Shown: positions 1 to 10,243, counted from the stretch's first letter. The stretch is 64,000 nucleotides of DNA from Pseudomonadota bacterium (GCA_005777235.1 SXND01000083.1:16304-80303), one strand, 5' to 3'. Notes: generated by a model not told the origin, from the sequence alone. Numbers and translations are program-made.

Positions 1-275
1 ATGGGAAGGCCACAAGCCTGAGGGGGCTCCTGGAAGTCCACACGGGTGCCGCCACGCAGCAGTTTGACTTACAGCTGTGTGGCGGCCAAGTGATTGTGCC
101 CCTCCCCGACGGGGGGTGTTGGATTCAACGTCATCCTGGAACATGCGGCGTAACCCTAGCCGTGTTCAGCGCGCTGCCGTCCGCGCAGGCCGGCACCATA
201 GCGACAGGGCTCTGCAAGCCGTAGTATGATGGGCCGATACTATCAGATTCCCCCATTGACCTCTCACATGATGAG

Positions 276-863
276 GTGATTATGGTCGTACGCTTAGCCG
301 CAGGCCCGTTGCACACACAGTTTGGCACCTTTCTTGAGGTGCTCTATTACGACGGCCATCATGAATGTCTGGCCATCGTGATGGGCGAGGTCCAGGGGCG
401 TGAGGATGTGCTGTGCCGGGTGCACTCGCACTGCGTCACCGGACATTTTTTCAATAGCATTGAATGCGACTGCAGGGAGCAGATGGCCATGGCGCAGGCC
501 ATGGTGGCGCAGGCCGGGGCCGGGGTGATTATCTGGCTCGACCAGGAAGGGCGGGGCCACGGGCACTTGGCGCTGATGCGCAGTCGGGCCCTACGTGACC
601 AGGAAGGGCTGTCGCAGACCGAAGCCTATATGCGCCTAGGCTACGCCGCCGATGGACGCGAGTACAGCAGCGCCGCCGCGATACTGCGCGACCTCGGGCT
701 GGCTTCTGTGGTGCTGATGACCAATAGTCCACATAAGATCCGCAGCTTGCAGGACGCCGGTATCCACGTCAGTGGGACGCGTCCACTGGCCCTGGACGTG
801 GCGGGCCACGCTGAGTTGCAGCGTCTGTATGCCGACAAAATTGCCCAGGGCCATCGCCTGTAG
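276..863 (+). CDS. GTP cyclohydrolase II (RibA)-like protein
   Basis: RibA-like HSHC...ECDC zinc-ligand pattern, DQEGRGHG (cf. EGRGIGL), LGYAADGREY and TNSPHKI blocks. Confidence 0.8.
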   Translation: MIMVVRLAAGPLHTQFGTFLEVLYYDGHHECLAIVMGEVQGREDVLCRVHSHCVTGHFFNSIECDCREQMAMAQAMVAQAGAGVIIWLDQEGRGHGHLALMRSRALRDQEGLSQTEAYMRLGYAADGREYSSAAAILRDLGLASVVLMTNSPHKIRSLQDAGIHVSGTRPLALDVAGHAELQRLYADKIAQGHRL

Positions 864-1048
864 TCCGACGTTCCCAGACCCCCAGGCGCCCGGCGGGCGA
901 TGCCCAGGGAGGTGTCGGGGCCCTTGCTGGCAGGGCCGGGGCATTGCGTCGGCCTCTGGACTCGCGTTATCATGCCCGCCCCTGCTATGCCTGCCACGTG
1001 TACCCTGGCAGGATGATGGTACGGCCCTACACTGAGAGAGGACACACC

Positions 1049-1822
1049 ATGGCACGCTTCGAGGACTATGCCCAGGCGTACGAGACCGTCCGCATGGAAC
1101 GGCGCAACGGCATCTTGCAAATCACCTTGCATACGAACGGCGGTGTCTTGCAGTGGGGCGAAGTCCCACATCGCGAATTACCGCAAGTGTTTCGGGATAT
1201 TGGCAGCGACCCGGAGACCAAAGTGGTGATTCTGACCGGCACGGGTGAGATGTTTTCGGGGCCACGCGCCACCCCGGACCGCAAACTGTCCCGTACAGCC
1301 AGCGAGTGGGATAAGACGTATTGGGAAGGCAAGCATCTACTCTCGAACCTGTTGGACATCGAAGTGCCGATGATCAGCGCCATCAATGGTCCGGCCTGGC
1401 GCCATTCGGAAATTCCCCTGTTGTCGGACATCGTCTTGGCCTCCGACGATACGGCGTTTCAAGACTCGGCCCATTTTCCCAACGGCCTGGTGCCAGGTGA
1501 TGGCATGCACATTATCTATCCGCTCTTGCTCGGGTTGAATCGCGGGCGCTACTTCCTGCTCACCGGGCAGACACTCGATGCCCAGCAGGCCAAGGACCTC
1601 GGCCTCGTCAGCGAAGTCCTGCCCCGCGCGCAACTCCTGCCCCGCGCCTGGGAACTGGCGGAACAGCTGGCCCAACGGCCGCGTCTGGTGCTGCGCTATA
1701 GTCGGGTGCTGCTGACCCAGCATGTCAAACGGCTGTTGCATGACCTGCTGGGCTACGGCTTGGCTCTGGAAGGCATGGGGGTGGCGGCAGACACCCCCAA
1801 TGTCGGGAGTGCAGGAGACTGA
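1049..1822 (+). CDS. Crotonase-family protein resembling 6-oxocamphor hydrolase
   Basis: In-frame ATG at 1049 within the 944 ORF; VVILTGTG, NGPAWRHSEIPLLSDIVLAS, HFPNGLVPGDGMH, NRGRYFLLTGQ motifs. Confidence 0.7.
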   Translation: MARFEDYAQAYETVRMERRNGILQITLHTNGGVLQWGEVPHRELPQVFRDIGSDPETKVVILTGTGEMFSGPRATPDRKLSRTASEWDKTYWEGKHLLSNLLDIEVPMISAINGPAWRHSEIPLLSDIVLASDDTAFQDSAHFPNGLVPGDGMHIIYPLLLGLNRGRYFLLTGQTLDAQQAKDLGLVSEVLPRAQLLPRAWELAEQLAQRPRLVLRYSRVLLTQHVKRLLHDLLGYGLALEGMGVAADTPNVGSAGD

Positions 1823-1843
1823 GCGCCGGCGCGTCGCGGCCCT

Positions 1844-3415
1844 TTATGGCTGCGGCGTGCCGTAGCCGCCCCCACCAGGCGTGGCAATGCGCAGCCGGTC
1901 CCCAGCCTCGACCCGCATATTAAACTTCGAGGGTAGCCGACGGCGGCGCGTGCCATGCTGCAGCGTGTTTTCGCCGCTGCGTGCTGGAGCGCCTCCCGCC
2001 AGCCCGTAGGGTTGCCGTATGCGCCGATCGGAGAGCATGGTCACCTGGGCGTCGCCGAGAAATTCGATCTCGCGGATGATGCCATCCCCACCGGCAAACT
2101 CCCCTGGGCCACCCGAGCCGTGACGCATGGCATACTGCGCAATACGGAACGGGAAGGCGTGTTCTAGCGCTTCGATGGGGGTGTTGAGCGTGTTGGTCAT
2201 ATGGGAATGCGTGGCGTGCATGCCTGGAAGGCCAGGGCGTCCGCCCGTGCCTCCGGCGATGGTTTCATAATAGGTATAATGCTCGCCGCGTCGTGGATCA
2301 AAACCTCCCACTGTGACGTTATTCATGGTGCCGCTACAGGCTGCAGCCACTCGATCCGGACGGGCCTGGTGTAAGGCGCCAAGGACAATATCGACAATGC
2401 GCTGCGAGGTCTCGACGTTGCCCCCGGCGACGGCGCTGGGGAAGACACAGTTGACCACGCTCCCAGCGTCGGCAATGATGTTGACGGGTGCCATGCAGCC
2501 GTAGTTAAAGGGAAATTGCGTCGTGGCTAGCGTACGAATGCAGTAATACACCGCCGACATGGTGACGGCCAGGTTGGCATTGACGCTGCCGCGCACTTGC
2601 GGATCAGAGCCGCGAAAGTCAATGTCAATGTCCTGCCCGCGTACCCGCACCGTGACGCAGAGTTTGACCGGCGTGTTGCTGATGCCATCGTCGTCCATGT
2701 AATCTTCGCAGGAGTAATCACCGTCGGGGATGTCGGCAATGACCTGGCGGGTCATACGCTCGGCATAGCGTTGCAGGGCGTCGCTGTAGCGCACCACCTC
2801 AACCATGCCATATTTGGCGATGACGTCTCGCAGACGGCGTTCGCCGGTACGATTGGCGGCAATCTGGGCGGTGAGATCGCCCTCGCGTTCGCGTGGGGTA
2901 CGCACGTTGGCCAGGATCAGGCGCAGCAGATCGTGGTGAATCCGGCCATCGACGAGAATTTTCACAGGCGGAATGCGAATACCTTCCTGAAAAACCTCGG
3001 TGGACAGCGGCATGGAGCCCGGCGTCATGCCCCCGACATCAGAGTGATGCGCCCGGTTGGCGGCAAAGAAGGCCGGGCGACTGAGGCCATCGACAAAGAT
3101 CGGCGTCACCAGGGTAATATCGGGCAGATGCGTACCACCGCCGTAGGGGTCGTTGACCAGCACGCCATCGCCTGGTTGCATGTCTACCTGCTCAATGGCA
3201 TGCAGGACGGACATGGGCATAGCGCCGAGGTGCACCGGAATGTGCTCGGCCTGGGCGATCATGTGGCCAGCGCTATCAAACAGGGCACAGGAAAAATCCT
3301 TGCGCTCCTTAATGTTGGGGGAAAAGGCGGTGCGACACAGCGTCACGCCCATTTCTTCGGCAATACCACTGAGCAGATTTTTGAACACTTCGAGGCGTAT
3401 GGGATCGTAGTCCAT
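1844..3415 (-). CDS. Hydantoinase B / oxoprolinase family protein
   Basis: MDYDPIRLEVFKNLLSGIAEEMG... ERKDFSCALFD...; C-terminal RLRIATPGGGGYG; next to HyuA-like gene. Confidence 0.9.
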   Translation of the reverse strand: MDYDPIRLEVFKNLLSGIAEEMGVTLCRTAFSPNIKERKDFSCALFDSAGHMIAQAEHIPVHLGAMPMSVLHAIEQVDMQPGDGVLVNDPYGGGTHLPDITLVTPIFVDGLSRPAFFAANRAHHSDVGGMTPGSMPLSTEVFQEGIRIPPVKILVDGRIHHDLLRLILANVRTPREREGDLTAQIAANRTGERRLRDVIAKYGMVEVVRYSDALQRYAERMTRQVIADIPDGDYSCEDYMDDDGISNTPVKLCVTVRVRGQDIDIDFRGSDPQVRGSVNANLAVTMSAVYYCIRTLATTQFPFNYGCMAPVNIIADAGSVVNCVFPSAVAGGNVETSQRIVDIVLGALHQARPDRVAAACSGTMNNVTVGGFDPRRGEHYTYYETIAGGTGGRPGLPGMHATHSHMTNTLNTPIEALEHAFPFRIAQYAMRHGSGGPGEFAGGDGIIREIEFLGDAQVTMLSDRRIRQPYGLAGGAPARSGENTLQHGTRRRRLPSKFNMRVEAGDRLRIATPGGGGYGTPQP

Positions 3416-3468
3416 GGCATACATTCCTGACCAGATTGGGGGTGTGCCAGCCCTGCTGCCTGGCATCG

Positions 3469-3600
3469 CTAGTGCCTCAACCGAGCGCATGTGCGACGTC
3501 TCCTGGGAGCGCCACGCTCCAGCGTGGCTTTGGGAGCCGGGCTAGAGCCCGGCGATCCCAGGGGGCCGCACCTGGCACAACAGCTCGGTGAAGGCACTAG
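3469..3600. mobile_element. 132-bp MITE-like element, copy 1
   Basis: Ends CTAGTGCCTCAACCGAGC / GCTCGGTGAAGGCACTAG are imperfect inverted repeats (2 mismatches); near-identical 132-bp copy at 8253-8384. Confidence 0.75.
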
Positions 3601-5579
3601 GCGCTCGCAAGGCGTAACACAAGATTGTGCTGCGGATCGACGTGCACCACAGCGGTGGCCGGTACAACCGTCGTGGCACTGTATTCCGTAATGAGGGCCG
3701 GGCCCGGAACCCGGTACCCAGGCGACAAACGCTGCCGCGCATACACGGGGGCCTGCCGCCAGGCGCCCTCGACGTACATCCGCAGCGTGTCCACCTGCGC
3801 TGCCTGCGGATCGGCGCCCTGCGTCTGGGCGGATGGCATATGATAGGCCGCGCCCGAACCGCCGACCACCCGCATGCGGACGTTCACCACCTGCGTTGGG
3901 CGGCTACTATCGGCATAGCCGTAGCGCCGCTCATGACGCTCGTGGAAGTCGTCAATATACCGTGGCGTGTACGGCACCTGCAGTTCAAACGATTGCCCCA
4001 CGTAGCACATGTCCAGCAGACGGCTGATCTGCACATCCTGCGGTGCCACCCCCTCATCCCGCATGGTTTGGAGTCCACGCGTCTCCAGTTCACGAAAGGC
4101 CTGTGTCGCCCGCTCGGTGGGAAACTCGGCAGATGGCACCAGGACCGTCTGGGCATACTCCTGCACATAGTCGGTAATCAGCATGCCAAAGGCCGACAAA
4201 ATCCCCGGATGGGCTGGGACGAGCACCGTCGGGATCGATAAACGGCGTGCCAGGTCTGCCGCGTGCATACTGCCAGCCCCGCCAAAGGCTACCAGGGCAA
4301 ACTCCCGCGGGTCGTGACCACGCTCGACAGAAATGACGCGGATGGCGCCTTCCATGTTGGCATTTACCACTTCTAAAATCCCTTCACAGGTGGCCTCGGG
4401 CGTCAGGCGCAGCTGGCGGGCAAAGTCCTCCACCGCCTCCTGCGTGCGGGCCACGTCCAGGCGCATCTCGCCGCCCAGGAACCACTCAGGATGGAGACGT
4501 CCGAGGTAGAGGTTGGCATCTGTCACGGTCATGCCGGTGCCTGTGCCATAGCATGCCGGTCCAGGGTCGGCCCCGGCGCTCTGCGGCCCAACGCGCAAGG
4601 CCCCGCCAGCGTCCAGATAGGCCAGCGAGCCACCCCCGGCGCCGACGGTATGGATGTCCAGCACCGGCACTTTGACCGGGCAGCCCGCGACAATGGTCTC
4701 GCTGGTGGTGCGCAGCTGCTCGTCACACAGCGCCACATCCGTGGACGTGCCTCCCATATCGAAGGTGATTGCCCGCTTGTAGCCCGCGGCACAGGCGACG
4801 TGAAACGCCCCGACCACGCCACCGGCGGGGCCGGAGAGCACCGTGTGCACGGCTTCCTGATGCGCCCGGGCTGCCGACATGACGCCGCCATTGGAACGCA
4901 TGACGCTCAAACGCGCCCCACGCAGTTCGGTGGCGAGCGTCGCCAGATAGCGCTGCATGATGGGACGCAAGTAGGCGTTGACCACCGTGGTGCTGCAACG
5001 TTCGTATTCGCGGAATTCCGGCAGAATCTGGTGGGAAGCGGAGATGGGGATACCCAACTGCGTCGCAGCGTCCAGCAGCATGATTTCGTGTTGCGGATTG
5101 GCATAGGCGTGCAGTAAGCAAATCGCCAGCGATTGCGCCCCGGAGCGCCGGACACGGGCCAGCACCCGCTCGATCTCCGCCATGCTCAGGGGCGTGAGCA
5201 CCTCGCCGTTGTACGCCAGGCGTTCCACCACGCCAAAGCGCCAGCGCGCTGGCACGAGCGGTGGCGGTTTCTGCACAAACGGGTCATACAGATGCGGACG
5301 TGTCTGACGGCCAATCTCCAAAATATCCTCAAAACCGTGGGTCGTAATGAGCGCGGTGGGTGCCCCTTTGCGTTCGAGTAAGGCGTTGGTGGCCACGGTG
5401 GAGCCATGCACGACCTCCGCGCCGGCGAGGTCGGACTGCAGATGCCGCAAGCCCTGCAGCACGGCTCGTGCCGGGTTGTCGGGCGTGGAGAGGACTTTGT
5501 GAATGACCAGCCTATCGCCATCCATGCGCATGAAATCGCTAAACGTGCCGCCGGTATCGACCCCGATTTTGATGGCCAT
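3597..5579 (-). CDS. Hydantoinase A / oxoprolinase family protein
   Basis: MAIKIGVDTGGTFSDF..., HGSTVATNALLERKGA, TFDMGGTSTDVAL, HTVGAGGGS; start set to in-frame ATG at 5579. Confidence 0.92.
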   Translation of the reverse strand: MAIKIGVDTGGTFSDFMRMDGDRLVIHKVLSTPDNPARAVLQGLRHLQSDLAGAEVVHGSTVATNALLERKGAPTALITTHGFEDILEIGRQTRPHLYDPFVQKPPPLVPARWRFGVVERLAYNGEVLTPLSMAEIERVLARVRRSGAQSLAICLLHAYANPQHEIMLLDAATQLGIPISASHQILPEFREYERCSTTVVNAYLRPIMQRYLATLATELRGARLSVMRSNGGVMSAARAHQEAVHTVLSGPAGGVVGAFHVACAAGYKRAITFDMGGTSTDVALCDEQLRTTSETIVAGCPVKVPVLDIHTVGAGGGSLAYLDAGGALRVGPQSAGADPGPACYGTGTGMTVTDANLYLGRLHPEWFLGGEMRLDVARTQEAVEDFARQLRLTPEATCEGILEVVNANMEGAIRVISVERGHDPREFALVAFGGAGSMHAADLARRLSIPTVLVPAHPGILSAFGMLITDYVQEYAQTVLVPSAEFPTERATQAFRELETRGLQTMRDEGVAPQDVQISRLLDMCYVGQSFELQVPYTPRYIDDFHERHERRYGYADSSRPTQVVNVRMRVVGGSGAAYHMPSAQTQGADPQAAQVDTLRMYVEGAWRQAPVYARQRLSPGYRVPGPALITEYSATTVVPATAVVHVDPQHNLVLRLASA

Positions 5580-5768
5580 AACTGGTATGTTGTCGCCTCC
5601 ATGGCGCGCGTGCCACACGACCGCAAGCCTCTGGCAATACCGGGCGCTCACCCGACGCTCCCAGCACTAATAAACCACCACGGCTGATTGTAACACAGCA
5701 CCGCCTCGGCTAGAATCTCTGCAAGCCAGTCTTGCCCATCCTTCCCTCACACCTGCGGAGGCCGTCAC

Positions 5769-6557
5769 ATGAGTACCACACTGGTGGAGTACCGTGTCGA
5801 ACACGGCATCGCCATCATGGCGTTGCATAATCCCCCCGCTAATACCTATACCTATGAGATGATGCGGGCGCTCGACGAGTGCATTTTGCAGGCGCGTTTC
5901 GATCCCACCGTCTCCGTCTTAGTGCTGCGTGGCCACGGCGAGCGCTTTTTTTCTGCCGGGGCGGATATCTCGATGCTACGTACCGTCGATCCCGCCTTCA
6001 AATATTACTTTTGCCTGCATGCCAACGAAACGTTGCTGCGTCTGGAACAGACGCCGAAACTGGTGATCGCGGCCCTCAATGGCGCCACGGTGGGCGGTGG
6101 TCTGGAGATTGCCATGGCCTGCGACTTACGTATTGCCAAACGCGATGCTGGCCGCATTGGTCTCCCCGAAGTGGCGTTAGGGGTGCTCCCAGGCACCGGC
6201 GGCACGCAGCGCTTGCCGCGTTTGGTCGGCCGCGCCCGCGCCATTGAGCTGATGGCCACGGGACGGGTGTTTGCCTTTGAAGAAGCGCTCGAGATTGGGC
6301 TCATTGACCACATTTTTGAGGCCGAGGATTTTTTTGAGGCGGTGCTGGACTACGCGCGGCAATTTACGCCACCCAATAAAGCCAGCAAGGCCGTGGGCCG
6401 GATCAAGCGGGCGGTGTGCTCGGGTCTGGAGTTGCCACTGCCCGCGGGTTTGGCACTCGAGCGTGAGTTCCAACAACAGTTGTTTGAGAGTGCCGATGCG
6501 GCGGAAGGTTTGGGGGCCTACGTCGAGAAACGCATGCCGCGCTTTCAAGGGGCATAA
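5769..6557 (+). CDS. Enoyl-CoA hydratase/isomerase (crotonase)
   Basis: AGADISML, ALNGATVGGGLEIAMACDLRIA, GLPEVALGVLPGTGGTQRL motifs. Confidence 0.92.
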   Translation: MSTTLVEYRVEHGIAIMALHNPPANTYTYEMMRALDECILQARFDPTVSVLVLRGHGERFFSAGADISMLRTVDPAFKYYFCLHANETLLRLEQTPKLVIAALNGATVGGGLEIAMACDLRIAKRDAGRIGLPEVALGVLPGTGGTQRLPRLVGRARAIELMATGRVFAFEEALEIGLIDHIFEAEDFFEAVLDYARQFTPPNKASKAVGRIKRAVCSGLELPLPAGLALEREFQQQLFESADAAEGLGAYVEKRMPRFQGA

Positions 6558-6578
6558 CGCGCGCCCGGGAGACACATC

Positions 6579-7691
6579 ATGAGTACACACCTTGCCACGT
6601 TTGATGACTGGGTGGCGGCGTTTCGGTCCTGGCAGGAGGATATTGGCCTCGACCGCCGCCATCTGGAGCGCTTCACTTTTGACACGAAGTATGGCGACCT
6701 GGCGAGTGACGAAATCGCCTTTGGGGATTTTACGGGAGCGCGGCGCTGGGAGTCGGTGCGGCAGATCCCGGACCAGCGCATGCGCGATGCCGTGCTCAAT
6801 TACATCGTCTATCAAGGCGATACCGAGTTCGCCTCGGTGGAGCAACAGCACCACCTGTACGACATCGCACCTAGCACGTACGACTTCCAATGTCTGACAC
6901 GGGTCATGGCGGAAGAAATGCGCCACGGCTATCAGATGTGCCATCTGCTGGTGACACATTTTGGCCATGCCGGGCGCTTAGAGGCGGACAAGCTCCTGCA
7001 GCGACGAGCCTATCATCACCAGCGGCTGCTGGGCTCCTTTAACGAGGACATCACCACTTGGCTGGACTTTTTTACCTTTACGCAATTTGTCGATCGTGAC
7101 GGCAAATACCAGCTGCGTATGCTCAGCCACTCGGCCTTTGCCCCGCTGGCGCGCAGTATGGGGCCGATGCTCAAGGAAGAGTCGTTCCATCTGGGGGTGG
7201 GCTACGATGGCCTCCGTCGTGTGATCCAGGCGGGGCGGGTGCCTATAGCGCTGATGCAAAAGTTTTTCAACAAATGGGTGCCAACGGCCTACGATTTATT
7301 TGGCTCTGATCACTCCGGCTCGGCGCATTGGGGGTATGTGTGGGGTTTGAAGGGACGCTATGATGAGGAGACCTGCGCCGCGCCAGCGGATCGCGAGCGG
7401 CTCAATGAAACAGCCCGTGAGCTGTACATGGTAGAAATTCGCGCCTTGACCGCACGTTTGAATCGCCTCATCCCCGCAGAGCAACCCAGGTTGTATCTGC
7501 CGGATATGACGTTCCATCGTCGGATTGGCGCCTATGCTGGGGAACCCTATAGTGTCACGGGTGAACGGTTACAGCCGGAGGCGTATGCCGCCTACTTGAC
7601 CGACGTCCTGCCACAGCCGGCGGATCTGGCCTGCCTAGCGGCCCTGACGCAAACCCCAGATTGGCTTACCCCCAAGCAAGCGATGGCCTGA
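6579..7691 (+). CDS. BoxB/PaaA-like di-iron acyl-CoA epoxidase family protein
   Basis: Carboxylate-bridged di-iron pattern: E, EEMRHGYQ (ExxH), NEDITTWLDF (D), KEESFHLGVG (ExxH); follows a crotonase gene. Confidence 0.75.
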   Translation: MSTHLATFDDWVAAFRSWQEDIGLDRRHLERFTFDTKYGDLASDEIAFGDFTGARRWESVRQIPDQRMRDAVLNYIVYQGDTEFASVEQQHHLYDIAPSTYDFQCLTRVMAEEMRHGYQMCHLLVTHFGHAGRLEADKLLQRRAYHHQRLLGSFNEDITTWLDFFTFTQFVDRDGKYQLRMLSHSAFAPLARSMGPMLKEESFHLGVGYDGLRRVIQAGRVPIALMQKFFNKWVPTAYDLFGSDHSGSAHWGYVWGLKGRYDEETCAAPADRERLNETARELYMVEIRALTARLNRLIPAEQPRLYLPDMTFHRRIGAYAGEPYSVTGERLQPEAYAAYLTDVLPQPADLACLAALTQTPDWLTPKQAMA

Positions 7692-7713
7692 TGCGTAACA
7701 AGAAGGTGCTCGT

Positions 7714-8169
7714 ATGCGGTATGTCTGTGCGCTCCTGGTGGTCATGCTCCTCAGTGAGTACAGTTGGAGTGCCCCCAAAGCAGGGCCAGAGTTACCCGCG
7801 CCGCCTGGGCAGGATGAGGTGGGCGAGGTTGCGCCACCACCGGGTATTGCCCCACTGCGCCCGGTGTTTGATTACCTGCGGTTTTATGAGTCGCAACCGG
7901 CGCGGGTGCTGCCCTATATCACCGAACACTTCCGCCATGGCCTGGAGCCGCGGGTCTGGGTAGACCAGATCCGCGCACTGCTGTCTGCCCAAGGTTACAC
8001 CCGGCTGTCGTGGCTGGTGTACCACCTAGAAGTGCACCCAACAGGCGGGTTGGTGCATGTGAAGACGCGGGCCCGCCTTGATGGCCAGGAACTCCTCCAG
8101 AAAGAGATTTTTGTGCTCGTGCGCACGCCCGAGGGGGAATGGCTGATTGATGATTGGCACCTCGAGTGA
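7714..8169 (+). CDS. Hypothetical secreted protein
   Basis: Short ORF with signal-peptide-like N-terminus (MRYVCALLVVMLLSEYSWSA). Confidence 0.55.
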   Translation: MRYVCALLVVMLLSEYSWSAPKAGPELPAPPGQDEVGEVAPPPGIAPLRPVFDYLRFYESQPARVLPYITEHFRHGLEPRVWVDQIRALLSAQGYTRLSWLVYHLEVHPTGGLVHVKTRARLDGQELLQKEIFVLVRTPEGEWLIDDWHLE

Positions 8170-8252
8170 GGGAGCCGCGGGCCATGGCCAGACCCTCGTA
8201 CAGACCACAGAGGACTCTGGCCATGCTCTCCTGACGAGAAACAGTTGGGCCT

Positions 8253-8384
8253 CTAGTGCCTCAACCGAGCGCCTGTGCGACGTCTCCTGGGAGCGCCACG
8301 CTCCAGCGTGGCTTTGGGAGCCGGGTGGGAGCCCGGCGATCCCACGGGGCAGCAACTAGCACAATAGCTCGGTGAAGGCACTAG
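8253..8384. mobile_element. 132-bp MITE-like element, copy 2
   Basis: Same length, ends and internal palindromes as 3469-3600. Confidence 0.75.
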
Positions 8385-9088
8385 GCCGTAATGCCAAGAC
8401 GGGCCTTCATGGCCTGCAACTGATCTTGGGTTTTCGAGATGGATGCTCCAGCCAGGGCTTTGTTAATCTCCGCATCAACCGACGTGTCCACCTGGCCGAC
8501 TTCGCCATAGGCTTGTGCCAGGGCTTCATCTTCCTCCACCTTCCGTTTCATGCGCTCCAACATGGCAATCGTGCTGGAGGAATCGACTTGCGCCAGGTGC
8601 TGGTTAATTTTCTTGGTGGATTCAGCCGTCTTGGCCCGCGCCCGTAGCGTCACCAGCTCATTTTCATACGTCGAGATGGCCGATTTGAGCTGCTGAACTT
8701 TGTCTTGCAGTTGTGAGGCCATGCGTTGTTGCTGTTCGGTATCCTGCGACAGTCTGGCCGCCCGTTGCGCCGCCAGTTCCTTCTGATTCAAGGCTTCAGT
8801 CGCCAGACGATCGGCCTGCGCTTGGTCAAGCTGACCCTCTTGAAAGCGTTGCAGGAGCAACACGGCCTTGCGCTCATACTCGTTGGCCTGGCGTTTGGCG
8901 TCGTCGGCTTCTTTACCCAAACGGATGGAGACGCCTTTGACTTCCGCCAAGCCGTTCATGGCGTTTTGCAGATCGCTTTTGAGATCACGGATGCCCTGTT
9001 CGGTGATCTTGATGGGATCTTCGAATTTGTCGACAATAGCATGGGCCTCGGCCTGCCCCACTTTGAACAGTCGTGTAAAAATACCCAT
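8381..9088 (-). CDS. PspA/IM30 family protein
   Basis: MGIFTRLFKVGQAEAHAIVDKFEDPIKITEQGIRDLKSDLQNAMNGLAEVKG plus long coiled coil. Confidence 0.88.
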   Translation of the reverse strand: MGIFTRLFKVGQAEAHAIVDKFEDPIKITEQGIRDLKSDLQNAMNGLAEVKGVSIRLGKEADDAKRQANEYERKAVLLLQRFQEGQLDQAQADRLATEALNQKELAAQRAARLSQDTEQQQRMASQLQDKVQQLKSAISTYENELVTLRARAKTAESTKKINQHLAQVDSSSTIAMLERMKRKVEEDEALAQAYGEVGQVDTSVDAEINKALAGASISKTQDQLQAMKARLGITA

Positions 9089-9116
9089 GGACGATGCCTC
9101 CTTGCTAGCCAACCAC

Positions 9117-9509
9117 TTATGACTTATTGAACATGATGAATTCACCGGCGTATTCGGCAAGGGCCAGACTCAGTGCCTCAATAGTCCCTTGCAGCTCGTT
9201 GAGATCGAGATGCTCGATGCGTAAGGTATCACGGAACAACACGCGCTTGCCGTCGTCGGTCAGGACAAACGCCCCATGCACCAGCGTACGATTCATCTGT
9301 AATAAACGGCTGAACAGGTTGCCCGGCATGGCCGGAACCTCCATAATCACCTGTTCGAGTACGAGGATGGGATCCTCCACGTCGATCACTAGGCGGCTAA
9401 TCCCGCGTTCTTCATCATCGACCACGAGCAGCCCTTGGGCGGCATCTTCGTGTACGATGGCGAGTTGCAATTCCTGCACATAGCTTTTAACGGTCTGAAA
9501 ATCTGCCAT
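9117..9509 (-). CDS. YbjN / CesT-like domain protein
   Basis: About 130 aa alpha/beta protein (VKSYVQELQLAIVHEDAAQGLLVVDDEERGISRLVIDVEDPILVLEQVI) directly upstream of pspA. Confidence 0.6.
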   Translation of the reverse strand: MADFQTVKSYVQELQLAIVHEDAAQGLLVVDDEERGISRLVIDVEDPILVLEQVIMEVPAMPGNLFSRLLQMNRTLVHGAFVLTDDGKRVLFRDTLRIEHLDLNELQGTIEALSLALAEYAGEFIMFNKS

Positions 9510-9772
9510 GCAAGTCTCCTTCAGGCCGTGAGAGTCATGACGTCTTTGCTACCCGCTGGAAGGGCCGCCACCACAAGAATCTCTCCTCGGCGTGTATGCT
9601 GAGAAGAGTGTAGCAGAAAATGTCAGCGTCTGCTGCCGAGCGCTGGCCGGAAGGATAGCTGGTCACGCCTTGCTGCCATGTCCAGCGGATGGCATAATAA
9701 CCGGCGACGCCAGGAGAGCTACGGCATCCTGGCGTTTGTCTTCGGGGGATATCCCAGCGGAGGAGTGTCGCG

Positions 9773-10243
9773 ATGCCTAGCATCCCCATACACAATGAGA
9801 CCGATTACGCCTTGACGGACGATATTGCCAAACTGATCATCCGGGATGCTCAAGAGCATTTCGGGGAAGAGGTCAGCGCCATCCGGGTGCAATACGGCAT
9901 TCCGCGCCATGCTTTTAATGCCAGGACGCATGAGGTGCGTTATGCCTTTTCCCCTAATGACTTTGGCTTAGTGGATACGACGACGACTTTCCCCGACACC
10001 TACTATAGTGCCGCAGACATCCCAACCATTGACGACGACACCGAGGAAGGGGGCAGCTCGGCCACCTTTGGAGACACGGAGACCGACGAAGAGGATACGC
10101 GGCGCGAAACGTCTCTCGAAAGTCTGGAAGAAGAGACCGATGAGGAGGAAGAGGAGGAGGACGAATTCTCCGAGTTAGATGACCATTTTGAGGATCCCGA
10201 AGAGGCCGAAGGGTTCATGTACGACGAAGATGACTACAATTAA
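9773..10243 (+). CDS. Hypothetical protein with highly acidic C-terminus
   Basis: ORF with Asp/Glu-rich tail (EEETDEEEEEEDEFSELDDHFEDPEEAE). Confidence 0.6.
   Translation: MPSIPIHNETDYALTDDIAKLIIRDAQEHFGEEVSAIRVQYGIPRHAFNARTHEVRYAFSPNDFGLVDTTTTFPDTYYSAADIPTIDDDTEEGGSSATFGDTETDEEDTRRETSLESLEEETDEEEEEEDEFSELDDHFEDPEEAEGFMYDEDDYN

Noticed and set aside
10003-10218. Serine-rich minus-strand ORF
   Set aside because: Antisense of the Glu/Asp-rich tail of the 9773-10243 ORF.
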